From: Corynebacterium tuberculostearicum
Lineage (GTDB): Bacteria; Actinomycetota; Actinomycetes; Mycobacteriales; Mycobacteriaceae
Assembly (NCBI RefSeq): GCF_013408445.1
Contig: NZ_JACBZL010000001.1
Location: 806,001 to 870,000, forward strand
Direction: 5' to 3'
Length of the DNA stretch: 64,000 nucleotides
The notes beneath the pieces were generated by a model. It ran no database searches and was not told the origin of the DNA. It worked only from the letters and a program-made list of their open reading frames with translations. Within the stretch, counting starts at the first letter, position 1; each line of letters begins with the position of its first letter. A program made the position numbers and the translations under genes. Shown piece after piece: positions 36,747-44,557 of this stretch.

Positions 36747-37618
36747 TAGCCTTCGCCCTCTGCGTGAGCTTCTTGTTTCAACTCCGCGATAAAGGCCCTG
36801 TCCTTCTTATCGAGCTCAGCCGTCTCCAAGAGTTCGGGGCGACGCTGCCACGTGCGCAGCAATGCCTGTTCCCTCCGCCATTTGTCTACCAAACCGTGGT
36901 TTCCCGAGGTGAGTACGTCCGGCACGGCTAGACCACGCCACTCTCGCGGCTTGGTATAGCTCGGGCCTTCCAATAGACCATCAGAAAAGGAATCTTCCTC
37001 ATGAGAGCGCTTATTTCCCAGCACACCAGGGATGAGTCGCACTACTGCCTCTGCAATCACCAACGTTGCCACTTCCCCACCGATCAACACATAATCGCCG
37101 ATGGAAACCTCGCGCACACGGTAGCGCCGAGCGGCGTCATCCACCACGCGCTGATCGATGCCCTCATAACGCCCGCAGGCAAAAACAATGTGCTCCTCAT
37201 TGGACCACGCCCGCGCATCTGCTTGGCTAAACGGTTTTCCCGTCGGCGTCGGCACGATAAGCAGTGGAAGGTCGCTATCCTCATCGGCCGTGGCATCAAC
37301 CGCATAGGCTTGCGCCTCAACCCCTTCTAATTCATCGTGGCGCGGACGGTTTAGGTGTGGCAACGCAGACTCTAGATTGGGCGCACTTTCCCGCGTGGCG
37401 ACGCTATCGAGCGCCGGCCCCCAAACTTCTGGCTTCATAACCATGCCGGGGCCACCACCGAACGGCGAGTCATCGACAGACTTATGCGCATCCGTAGCCC
37501 ACTGCCGCAGATCGTGCACACCTACTTCAAGGCGACCTTGTTCAATGGCCTTCCCCAAAAGCGCATGCCGCAACGGGTCCAGGTACTCCGGAAAAATGGT
37601 GATGACGTCGAGCCTCAT
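36746..37618 (-). CDS. trmD: tRNA (guanine37-N1)-methyltransferase
   Basis: 290 aa SPOUT methyltransferase modifying G37 of tRNAs to prevent frameshifting. MRLDVITIFPEYLDPLRHALLGKA, SPFGGGPGMVMKPE, the trefoil-knot block HIVFACGRYEGIDQRVV, SIGDYVLIGGEVA and IPGVLGN are diagnostic. Longer than E. coli TrmD (~255 aa) because of an acidic ~30-residue insertion before the knot. ATG overlaps the rimM stop (ATGA). Confidence 0.95.
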   Translation of the reverse strand: MRLDVITIFPEYLDPLRHALLGKAIEQGRLEVGVHDLRQWATDAHKSVDDSPFGGGPGMVMKPEVWGPALDSVATRESAPNLESALPHLNRPRHDELEGVEAQAYAVDATADEDSDLPLLIVPTPTGKPFSQADARAWSNEEHIVFACGRYEGIDQRVVDDAARRYRVREVSIGDYVLIGGEVATLVIAEAVVRLIPGVLGNKRSHEEDSFSDGLLEGPSYTKPREWRGLAVPDVLTSGNHGLVDKWRREQALLRTWQRRPELLETAELDKKDRAFIAELKQEAHAEGEG

Positions 37619-38112
37619 AGGTCAAGCAATCCTTCCGGCGGATCGATGGTGCACGTTCCAGCCTCTAGGTTCACCTCAGGAACAATGGCATGCACGAAGG
37701 GAATGAGCGCCTCCTTGTTGTTGTCGAGTTTTATCTCCAACAAATCTTGGCTTCCGCCGTGGATGACCGATGTGACCTCACCGATCTCCTCGCCTTCCAG
37801 AAGTACGCGAAGCCCTTCCAGCTCGTGGTCATAAAAACCATCATCATCACTGTCAAGCGGAGCGGCAAAGAACTTGGTACCGCGGAGGCTATCCGCCACG
37901 GTACGGTCTTTGATCTCTTCGAAGGTAACGAGCAGCCTTCCCTTATGGCTCCGGACCGCCTTGATAGTTAGTGTGTGCTCCTTCTTGCCCTGCGTGCCAT
38001 GAAGAACTTCCCCTACCGCAAAGCGCACCTCCGGTTCATCCGTAGTGGCCTCGACTACGACTTCACCTTTCACGCCGTGCGATTTAATCACGCGACCAAT
38101 CATCAATTCCAT
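37615..38112 (-). CDS. rimM: 16S rRNA processing protein RimM
   Basis: 165 aa: N-terminal RimM barrel (MIGRVIKSHGVKGEVVVEATTD) and C-terminal PRC domain (FYDHELEGLRVLLEGEEIGEV). Assists 30S head maturation with S19. Coupled to trmD by a 4-nt overlap. Confidence 0.95.
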   Translation of the reverse strand: MELMIGRVIKSHGVKGEVVVEATTDEPEVRFAVGEVLHGTQGKKEHTLTIKAVRSHKGRLLVTFEEIKDRTVADSLRGTKFFAAPLDSDDDGFYDHELEGLRVLLEGEEIGEVTSVIHGGSQDLLEIKLDNNKEALIPFVHAIVPEVNLEAGTCTIDPPEGLLDL

Positions 38113-38206
38113 AGCGGAAAGTCTACAACACAGACCTCTTTGCCCTTGTCAGTCATGAATTTTGGCGCTTTGGAAAGTAAACCCAGATTTTGAGTATTGT
38201 TGCCGT

Positions 38207-38212
38207 TAAAGT
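38207..38212 (+). promoter_or_regulatory. Predicted -10 element (TAAAGT), leaderless promoter
   Basis: TAAAGT then GGGCTT then ATG at 38219. Spacing predicts transcription from the start codon. Confidence 0.5.
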
Positions 38213-38218
38213 GGGCTT

Positions 38219-38623
38219 ATGAGCGATCTACCGACCAACTCCCCGGACACGTTTGGCGCGGCTTCTCATTCAGGCGAGGATTCCGTAATGTCCGCGCTAA
38301 ACCTGCTGGACATCGCGCCTGATACCGATCCGCACCGCCCGCGCCCGGGCGTACAGCGCGTCTTGAGCGCCGATGGTGCCAACCTCATTCTCTTTAGCTT
38401 TGCGCCTGGACAGTCCCTGCCCAACCATAAGGCCGCACATCCCATCACCGTGCAGGCGCTGCGCGGTGAGCTTAACTTCAGCTACGGCAGTGAAACCATC
38501 CCGCTCACCCCCGGCTCTATCGTGCACCTTCCTGCATATGAGGTGCATAAAGTCGAGGCCACGCCGGAGAGCGGCGACCCTTCTACCCCCGCAATTTTGC
38601 TGCTCACCATGCTCACCAAATAA
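38219..38623 (+). CDS. Cupin-domain protein
   Basis: 134 aa. A single conserved beta-barrel cupin: FAPGQSLPNHKAAHPITVQALRGEL (His pair of motif 1) and IPLTPGSIVHLPAYEVHKVEA (motif 2). Likely binds a metal and a small ligand; could be an isomerase, dioxygenase or sensor. Followed 38 bp later by a TetR regulator on the same strand, so probably regulated by or acting with it. The pair interrupts the rimM-rpsP neighbourhood. Confidence 0.8.
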   Translation: MSDLPTNSPDTFGAASHSGEDSVMSALNLLDIAPDTDPHRPRPGVQRVLSADGANLILFSFAPGQSLPNHKAAHPITVQALRGELNFSYGSETIPLTPGSIVHLPAYEVHKVEATPESGDPSTPAILLLTMLTK

Positions 38624-38648
38624 TTTATACACGCATAAGTTTTGGTGA

Positions 38649-38654
38649 TAAAAT
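38649..38654 (+). promoter_or_regulatory. Predicted -10 element (TAAAAT) of TetR gene
   Basis: TAAAAT ends 7 nt before the ATG at 38662 and overlaps the alternative ATG at 38653, favouring the downstream start and a leaderless mRNA. Confidence 0.45.
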
Positions 38655-38661
38655 GAGTTTT

Positions 38662-39348
38662 ATGGAAACGCACAATAAGCCCTACCATCATGGAAATCTC
38701 CACGATGAGCTGCTCCGTATCGCTGTCCAACTAGGTAAAAGAAGCGGCCCCGACGCTATTACCGTCCGTGCGGTAACCCGCGAAGCAGGAGTGTCCCCTA
38801 CCTCCGCCTACCGCCACTTCAAGGACCAAGAAGAACTGCACGATAAGGTAGCCGAGCTTGCCACCGATGAGTTGGTTCGGCGTTTGCACGAAACAACCGA
38901 GACTGCAGAAGGCCTAGATTTTCCAGAGCACCTGATGCAGATTGGTTACGCTTACCTCGAGTTTGCCTTGGATGAGACCAATTTCTTCCGCTGCATGCTG
39001 GAGTGGAAGGCGCTGCGTTTCATGCTCGGCGTAGATCCCAATACGGAAGATGATCCGAAGATGGATCACCTACAGCAGATTCGCGATTTCTTTGCCCTGT
39101 TGTCCCGCCACGCCGAAGCACTGGACAATACCACTGAGCCTACGTATTTCCTGCAAAATGCTCTGCTGGCCTGGTCGGCTATTCATGGATTTACCGTGCT
39201 TGCCATCAACGGCCCTATGTCGCAGCTTCCACGCGAGCAGATCCTCGAGCTTTTCACACCGGTTGTTGCAGGCGCCCTGCGCGGCATGGACTTTAAGCAA
39301 CCCTCTAACGTCTACAGCCGCTACTCCAACTACAAGCCACAGAACTAA
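38662..39348 (+). CDS. TetR family transcriptional regulator
   Basis: 228 aa. N-terminal HTH (residues ~5-60): LLRIAVQLGKRSGPDAITVRAVTREAGVSPTSAYRHFKDQEEL pattern with recognition helix VSPTSAYRHF. The C-terminal ligand domain is not assignable to a ligand class but resembles TetR_C_33-like regulators (WKALRFML, LLAWSAIHGFTVLAING). An in-frame ATG three codons upstream (38653) is the alternative start. It may control the adjacent cupin gene. Confidence 0.88.
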   Translation: METHNKPYHHGNLHDELLRIAVQLGKRSGPDAITVRAVTREAGVSPTSAYRHFKDQEELHDKVAELATDELVRRLHETTETAEGLDFPEHLMQIGYAYLEFALDETNFFRCMLEWKALRFMLGVDPNTEDDPKMDHLQQIRDFFALLSRHAEALDNTTEPTYFLQNALLAWSAIHGFTVLAINGPMSQLPREQILELFTPVVAGALRGMDFKQPSNVYSRYSNYKPQN

Positions 39349-39406
39349 AGGCGAACTGGCATATCCCGACATGGATGCCGCAAGTTTCCTAGCGCGTCAC
39401 CGCCAG

Positions 39407-39455
39407 TAGCGACCGCGTACGCAGCCCCGGCAAGGACTAGCGTGCGCGGTCGCTA
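39407..39455 (+). terminator. Long hairpin downstream of TetR gene
   Basis: tagcgaccgcgtacgc / gcgtgcgcggtcgcta, 16-bp stem with one G-U pair and a 17-nt loop. No U tract follows (TAGTGTG), so it may be a factor-dependent stop or mRNA-stabilising structure. Confidence 0.55.
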
Positions 39456-39487
39456 TAGTGTGCCGGCGTTCTTCCGCGAAAAATAAA

Positions 39488-39526
39488 GGCCCCGCTACTA
39501 CGACCAGTGATCGTAGCGGCGGGGCC
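39488..39526 (-). terminator. Intrinsic terminator downstream of rpsP
   Basis: Leftward reading: ggccccgccgctacga stem, 7-nt loop, partner strand, then TTTATTTTT. Confidence 0.88.
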
Positions 39527-39564
39527 CGAAGCTAAAGCGCTATGCGCTTAACGAGGGAGGCAGA

Positions 39565-40080
39565 TTACTCTGCGGACTCCTCAGAGGCTTCCTCAGCCTT
39601 CTCCTCGGCCTCAGCGTCAGCTTCGCCGGCGGCAGCAGCGGCAGCCTCTGCAGCAGCAGCTTCCTCAGCAGCCTTCTTCTCAGCCTCTTCCTTGGCCTTC
39701 TTCTTCTTTTCAGTGATGGCCTCGATGGTCGGGCCATTGTTAGCCTCAGCCAGTGCCTCGTTGAAGATCTCCAGCTTGGACTTCTTCTCCTCAGCAACCT
39801 TCAGGGTGCCCTCTGCGCCCGGCAGGCCCTTGTGCTTCTGCCAGTCACCGGTGACCTTCAGCAGAGCGAGAACCGGCTCGGTTGGCTGTGCGCCAACGGA
39901 CAGCCAGTGCTGTGCACGCTCGGAATCGATCTGGATGAGGGAAGGCTCTTCCTTCGGGTGGTAGATACCGATGTTCTCGATGACCTTGCCGTTACGACGG
40001 GTGCGGGCATCAGCAATAACAACGCGGTACTCAGCAGCGCGGACCTTGCCCAGGCGCTGCAGCTTGATCTTGACAGCCAT
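39565..40080 (-). CDS. rpsP: 30S ribosomal protein S16
   Basis: 171 aa. S16 core (~residues 1-85): [35 protein letters not shown] and [18 protein letters not shown]. The remainder is an Ala/Glu/Lys low-complexity tail, about double the length of E. coli S16 (82 aa) as in other actinobacteria. ATG at 40080 is used in preference to an upstream in-frame ATG. No KH-domain gene (KhpA) follows it. Confidence 0.96.
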   Translation of the reverse strand: MAVKIKLQRLGKVRAAEYRVVIADARTRRNGKVIENIGIYHPKEEPSLIQIDSERAQHWLSVGAQPTEPVLALLKVTGDWQKHKGLPGAEGTLKVAEEKKSKLEIFNEALAEANNGPTIEAITEKKKKAKEEAEKKAAEEAAAAEAAAAAAGEADAEAEEKAEEASEESAE

Positions 40081-40432
40081 GTTGGCTCCTTTACTAGTCA
40101 CTGGGCAGTACAGACGCGCACTAGATTGTGCGCCGGTTCAACCCTTGGATTTTATCTGCGCGTGACATACCGGCCGACCGTGGACGGAAACGGTGCTACG
40201 CAGAATATTACGTTCTTCAGTTTATCTAGCTCAGAAATCCGAGCAGACAACCTGAAATATTTTAGCGCGAGTAGCTGCATTTTCAAAAATTACTACGCCA
40301 CGCACGCAGGTTCGTTATGCCTGCGATACTGAAGCAGAGTACCCTTAAGGGCCGAATATAGACATTTCGTTTCATATGTATGGCGCGCCTTCCGCCCCAC
40401 CATTCAGGCATAGGCGCACGAAAAGACAGTTT
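40081..40432. other. 352-bp divergent intergenic region, rpsP / acyltransferase
   Basis: AT-rich relative to neighbours; must contain the promoter of rpsP (leftward) and of the acyltransferase (rightward). A cccttaaggg palindrome (40342-40351) precedes a TATAGA -10-like hexamer near 40358. An in-frame ATG at 40376 could extend the acyltransferase by 19 codons. No other gene seen. Confidence 0.5.
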
Positions 40433-42700
40433 ATGACTAAAGAATCACCGCGAAATTTCCGGTACCGCTATGACCTTGATGGCCTGCGCGGTATTGCCAT
40501 CGGCCTAGTAGTTATCTACCACGTATTCGTCGGACGGGTATCCGGCGGCGTCGACGTATTCCTGCTGCTATCCGGCTACTTCTTCTTGGGCTCCCAGCTG
40601 CGCTACGCAAGCAAGCCCAACGCCTCGCTGAACCCATGGTGGCCCATCTGGCGCACCTTGCGACGCCTAGTGCCGAGCTTGGTTCTGGTCATCGGTGTGA
40701 CCTACATTCTAGTGCGAATTTTCACCCCGCAGCTCATGCGCACCGAGCTCACCCAGCAGATTACAGCCACCATGCTGTATTACCAGAACTGGGAGCTAGC
40801 GGAACAAAACGCCGACTACACGGCGGCCGCGGCCGATACCTCGCCGCTGCAGCACATGTGGTCCATGGCCGTGCAGGGTCAGTTCTACATCATGGGCATT
40901 GCCTTCGCGCTCATCTTGGCTGCCATCATGAAGTTCCGGCCGAAGCAGCAGCCTTTGGGCAAGCGCAGCTTCCCCACGGTCAACCAGATTGCTGGCCCGA
41001 TCCTCATCGTGGTCACCATCGCCTCCTTCGCCTATGCTTCGCGCCACGGCCTCTACGGAACTCCGGAGAACTACTATTCCACTTGGTCGCGCGCTTGGGA
41101 GTTGACCTTGGGCGCGGTCTTGGCCATCTACGGTTCCTCCTGGAAGATTCCAGCCCGCCTCTATGACCTCTTTACCGGCCTGGGCCTTCTGATGCTCATC
41201 TTTACTGGTGCCATCATCGCGGATACCACTGCGTATCCTGGCCCGCTTTCCCTCTTGCCACTAGGCGGCGCCGTGCTCATTATCTTGGGCGGCGGTGGCA
41301 AGATTTCCAAGGCCATGGCCTCCAAGCAAGCGCGCTGGCTGGGCGATGTAGCCTACCCGCTCTACCTGTGGCACTGGCCATTGCTCATTTTGTCCACCTC
41401 CTACCTGGGTCAAGAAACCCCGTCGTGGTGGTTGGGCGTCATCATTATCGTCATTTCGCTAGTGTTGGCGGACCTCACGCACCGCTTTTTGGAAAAGCCC
41501 CTGCGCCAGCATCGCAAGCGCCCCACGGCCGAGGATCTGCCGGTACGTAAGGGCCTTTCGACCTTGCAGAAACCCGCCGGTGCCGCCCGCGGTGTGGGCG
41601 GCGTCGTAGTCGCTGCGGCTGTTGTCGGCCTCTTGGCTATCCAGCCACTGTGGATGCGCACCCTTGATGATGCTGATGCGGAGCTTTTGGATCCTGCCCT
41701 CTACCCCGGCGCAACGACGTTCATCAACGACATCACCCCGCCGGATAACGTGGAGGTCAAGCCTGATCCGATTCTGGCCGGCGGAATCCAGCCACCAGTA
41801 GCGACAAATTGGTGCTTCGTGCCAGATAGCCAGCCCGCTGACTTCTTCTTCGAAACCCGCAAGGACGGCAAGACCCCCTGCATTTTCGGTGACCCCAACG
41901 CAGAGAAGGAAGTCTATTTGGTCGGCGGTTCCCACGCGGAGCAGTATTCTGCCCCGCTGGACCGCTTAGGCAAGGAAATGGGCTTTAAGCTGGTACCACT
42001 GCTGCGCCAGGGCTGCCCGATTGAATTGGGTGACGATGTCACCGTGACCCCAGAGTGTGCCGAGTGGGGCAAGCTGGTCATGGATCGCATCGAAGAGGCG
42101 AACCCGGCCTTGGTTATCTCAAATACCACTCGCCCGCAAAATGAATTTGGCACCGGCCCCGATGCCGTGCCCGCCGGCTACCAGGCATTCTGGGAGGAAT
42201 TGGCCGAACGCGATATTCCCTTCTTGGGCTTCCGCGATAACCCGTGGGGATTCGACGAAGAAGGCCGTCCACGCGAGTTTGATGAGTGCTACGTCGCTAC
42301 TGAAGATGCCTACGGCTGCGGCATGCGCTTTGAGCAGGTCTACCAGCCTTATGACCCCGGTGCAGTCGTGCTGTCGAAGTACCAGAATATGCTCTCGATC
42401 GATACCGCTCCGTGGTTCTGCGATGCCAATGGTGACTGCCCGGTCATCATCGGCAATACGATGGTCTACCGCGACATGCACCACATCACCAACGCTTTTG
42501 CGGAATCAGCAATGCCGATGATTCGCGAGGCCCTAAAGCCCTTCCTCAACGGGGAAAAAGTCCAGCAGGAAGCCCCGGATATTCCACCGGAGCAGGCTGC
42601 AGGAGCCGTAGAGCAAGCACCCGCAGCACCTACCAACGCCGGCAAGCAGCATGCCAACCCCGTCCCCTACCCCAACGCTGCACAAGACGATGCCGTCTAG
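40433..42700 (+). CDS. AT3-SGNH acyltransferase (OafA/OatA type)
   Basis: 755 aa. N-terminal acyltransferase-3 domain with ~10-11 membrane helices starting RYRYDLDGLRGIAIGLVVIYHVF (catalytic-type His) and SGGVDVFLLLSGYFF. Then a periplasmic SGNH-like domain from ~residue 460: block I VGGSHAEQY (Gly-Gly-Ser rather than the common GDSH) and block V RDMHHIT (Asp and His). An acidic Pro/Ala tail follows. Such proteins move acyl groups across the membrane onto peptidoglycan, polysaccharide or mycolate-containing lipids; the acceptor here is unknown. ATG at 40433 with GAAAAG upstream. Confidence 0.9.
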   Translation: MTKESPRNFRYRYDLDGLRGIAIGLVVIYHVFVGRVSGGVDVFLLLSGYFFLGSQLRYASKPNASLNPWWPIWRTLRRLVPSLVLVIGVTYILVRIFTPQLMRTELTQQITATMLYYQNWELAEQNADYTAAAADTSPLQHMWSMAVQGQFYIMGIAFALILAAIMKFRPKQQPLGKRSFPTVNQIAGPILIVVTIASFAYASRHGLYGTPENYYSTWSRAWELTLGAVLAIYGSSWKIPARLYDLFTGLGLLMLIFTGAIIADTTAYPGPLSLLPLGGAVLIILGGGGKISKAMASKQARWLGDVAYPLYLWHWPLLILSTSYLGQETPSWWLGVIIIVISLVLADLTHRFLEKPLRQHRKRPTAEDLPVRKGLSTLQKPAGAARGVGGVVVAAAVVGLLAIQPLWMRTLDDADAELLDPALYPGATTFINDITPPDNVEVKPDPILAGGIQPPVATNWCFVPDSQPADFFFETRKDGKTPCIFGDPNAEKEVYLVGGSHAEQYSAPLDRLGKEMGFKLVPLLRQGCPIELGDDVTVTPECAEWGKLVMDRIEEANPALVISNTTRPQNEFGTGPDAVPAGYQAFWEELAERDIPFLGFRDNPWGFDEEGRPREFDECYVATEDAYGCGMRFEQVYQPYDPGAVVLSKYQNMLSIDTAPWFCDANGDCPVIIGNTMVYRDMHHITNAFAESAMPMIREALKPFLNGEKVQQEAPDIPPEQAAGAVEQAPAAPTNAGKQHANPVPYPNAAQDDAV

Positions 42701-42720
42701 GCCATAGCTCGGTCGTGCAC

Positions 42721-42766
42721 AAGCCCCGAGGGCGAAGGCGCCTCATGCGAAGGCGCGCTGGGGCTT
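42721..42766 (+). terminator. Hairpin downstream of acyltransferase gene
   Basis: aagcccc / ggggctt outer stem with internal GC-rich self-pairing (gaaggcgc repeats). Weak tail. Confidence 0.45.
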
Positions 42767-42789
42767 AGGGCGGCGTCGGCAAGCGTATA

Positions 42790-42827
42790 AGAAGGAGGCT
42801 CCCGCAGCAACGCGGAAGCCTCCTTCT
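42790..42827. terminator. Terminator between acyltransferase gene and ffh
   Basis: agaaggaggct / agcctccttct stem, extended by ccgc / gcgg, T-rich in the plus reading (TCTTTATG) and A-rich on the other side (usable by ffh). Confidence 0.8.
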
Positions 42828-42850
42828 TTATGCCTTAAGGCTGGGGAACA

Positions 42851-44506
42851 CTACTTTTTGCCCTTGCCAAAGTCCAGGTTATTGAGGTCGATATTTTCCA
42901 TTCCCTTTGGCATCTTCGGCATGCCAGGCATACCGCCCGGCATGCCACCGCCGCCGCCCATTTGCTGCTGGAGCTTTTGCAGCTCCTCCATGGACGGCAT
43001 GCCGCCGCCACCGGGCATTCCTGGCATTCCGCCCATGCCCGGCATACCGCCCGGCATCTTCGGGCCACGGTTGCCACCGCCGCCTTTGCCCTTCTTTCGC
43101 TTGCCATTCTTGCCTTTGCGACCCTTGGGCTTCTTCTTGGTAGCGGAGCGACCACCCATGCCGCCCATGCCGAATTGGCCGGCCATCTTGGACATCATTT
43201 TCTTAGCCTGGTTGAAGCGCTCAATAAGCTGGTTGACCTCGGAAACGCTGACACCAGAACCATTTGCAATGCGCTTGCGGCGCGAAGCATTGAGAATCTT
43301 CGGATCCTCGCGCTCCTGCGGCGTCATACCGCGAATGATCGCCTGGATGCGGTCCAGCTGCTTTTCATCCACCATGGCGGCCATTTCATTCATCTGCTTG
43401 CCGCCGGGCATCATCTTCAGCAGGTTGCCGATGGGGCCCATCTTGCGGATCATCAGCATCTGCTCAAGGAAGTCATTGAGCGTCAGCTCGCCAGAGCCCA
43501 GCTTAGAGGCTGCCTCCTCAGCTTTCTGGTGGTCCAGGGTTGCTTCAGCCTGCTCGATAAGGGAGAGCAAATCACCCATGCCCAGAATGCGGCTGGACAT
43601 GCGCTCCGGGTGGAAGACATCGAAATCATCGAGCTTCTCACCGGTAGAGGCGTACATGATGGGCTTGCCGGTGACCTCACGGATGGACAGGGCCGCACCA
43701 CCGCGGGCGTCACCGTCCAGCTTGGTGAGAACAACGCCGGTAAAGTCCACGCCATCGCGGAAGGCCTCGGCCGTCTGCACGGCATCCTGGCCGATCATGG
43801 AGTCGATGACAAAGAGGACTTCGTCCGGGTTGACGGCATCGCGGATATTGCGCGCCTGGGTCATCAGAGTCTCATCTATGCCCAAGCGGCCTGCGGTATC
43901 GATGATGACCACATCGTGCTGCTTCTGCTTGGCCTCAGCAATGCCCTGCTTGGCGACGTCCACCGGGTCCCCGTGCGAGGTACCCATTTCATGCTCGTTG
44001 GAGTCCAGGGAGGTTCCCGGATCCGGTGCGAAGGTCGGCACCTCAGCGCGCTCGCCGACGATTTGCAGCTGCTGCACCGCGCCTGGACGCTGCAAGTCAC
44101 AGGCCACCAGCATCGGGGTATGGCCCTGCTTAGCCAGGTGCTTGGCCAACTTACCGGCCAGGGTGGTTTTACCAGCACCCTGCAGGCCGGCAAGCATGAT
44201 CACCGTCGGCGGGTTCTTAGCCAGGTTCAGGCGGCGAGTTTCGCCACCCAGGATCTCAATGAGCTCCTCATTGACGATCTTGACTACCTGCTGCGCCGGG
44301 TTGAGCGCCTCAGAGACTTCCGCGCCACGGGCGCGTTCCTTGATGCGCTTGATAAAGCCACGGACGACGGTCAAAGACACGTCGGCTTCCAGCAGCGCGA
44401 GGCGGATCTCGCGAGCGGTGGCATTGATATCAGCCTCGGTCAGTTTGCCCTTACCGCGCAGGCCCGCCAGGGCTGACTGTAGGCGGTCTGATAGTGAGTC
44501 AAACAC
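42851..44506 (-). CDS. ffh: Signal recognition particle protein Ffh
   Basis: 551 aa. N-domain, G-domain (GLQGAGKTTLAGKLA, DTAGRLGID, TKLDGDARGGAAL), then a methionine-rich M-domain (~300-440) binding 4.5S RNA and signal peptides. The C-terminal ~110 residues are a Lys-rich stretch followed by Gly-Gly-Met-Pro repeats ending FGKGKK, an unusually long low-complexity tail. Works with FtsY (53.8 kb). A 16-bp palindrome lies ~20 bp upstream of its start. Confidence 0.95.
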   Translation of the reverse strand: MFDSLSDRLQSALAGLRGKGKLTEADINATAREIRLALLEADVSLTVVRGFIKRIKERARGAEVSEALNPAQQVVKIVNEELIEILGGETRRLNLAKNPPTVIMLAGLQGAGKTTLAGKLAKHLAKQGHTPMLVACDLQRPGAVQQLQIVGERAEVPTFAPDPGTSLDSNEHEMGTSHGDPVDVAKQGIAEAKQKQHDVVIIDTAGRLGIDETLMTQARNIRDAVNPDEVLFVIDSMIGQDAVQTAEAFRDGVDFTGVVLTKLDGDARGGAALSIREVTGKPIMYASTGEKLDDFDVFHPERMSSRILGMGDLLSLIEQAEATLDHQKAEEAASKLGSGELTLNDFLEQMLMIRKMGPIGNLLKMMPGGKQMNEMAAMVDEKQLDRIQAIIRGMTPQEREDPKILNASRRKRIANGSGVSVSEVNQLIERFNQAKKMMSKMAGQFGMGGMGGRSATKKKPKGRKGKNGKRKKGKGGGGNRGPKMPGGMPGMGGMPGMPGGGGMPSMEELQKLQQQMGGGGGMPGGMPGMPKMPKGMENIDLNNLDFGKGKK

Positions 44507-44525
44507 TACGGATGCGCTCCCTTAA

Positions 44526-44541
44526 TTTAGATCGATCTAAA
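44526..44541. promoter_or_regulatory. Perfect 16-bp palindrome upstream of ffh
   Basis: TTTAGATCGATCTAAA, fully self-complementary, between the glnD stop and the ffh start. Possible repressor operator or a short hairpin; no family assigned. Confidence 0.4.
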
Positions 44542-44557
44542 GTTCAACTATTCAATC

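Noticed and set aside
42858..44525. Long open frame (555 codons) on the plus strand opposite ffh
   Set aside because: It mirrors ffh exactly, ffh has all domain motifs, and the antisense translation has no recognisable domain. GC-rich third positions produce such frames.
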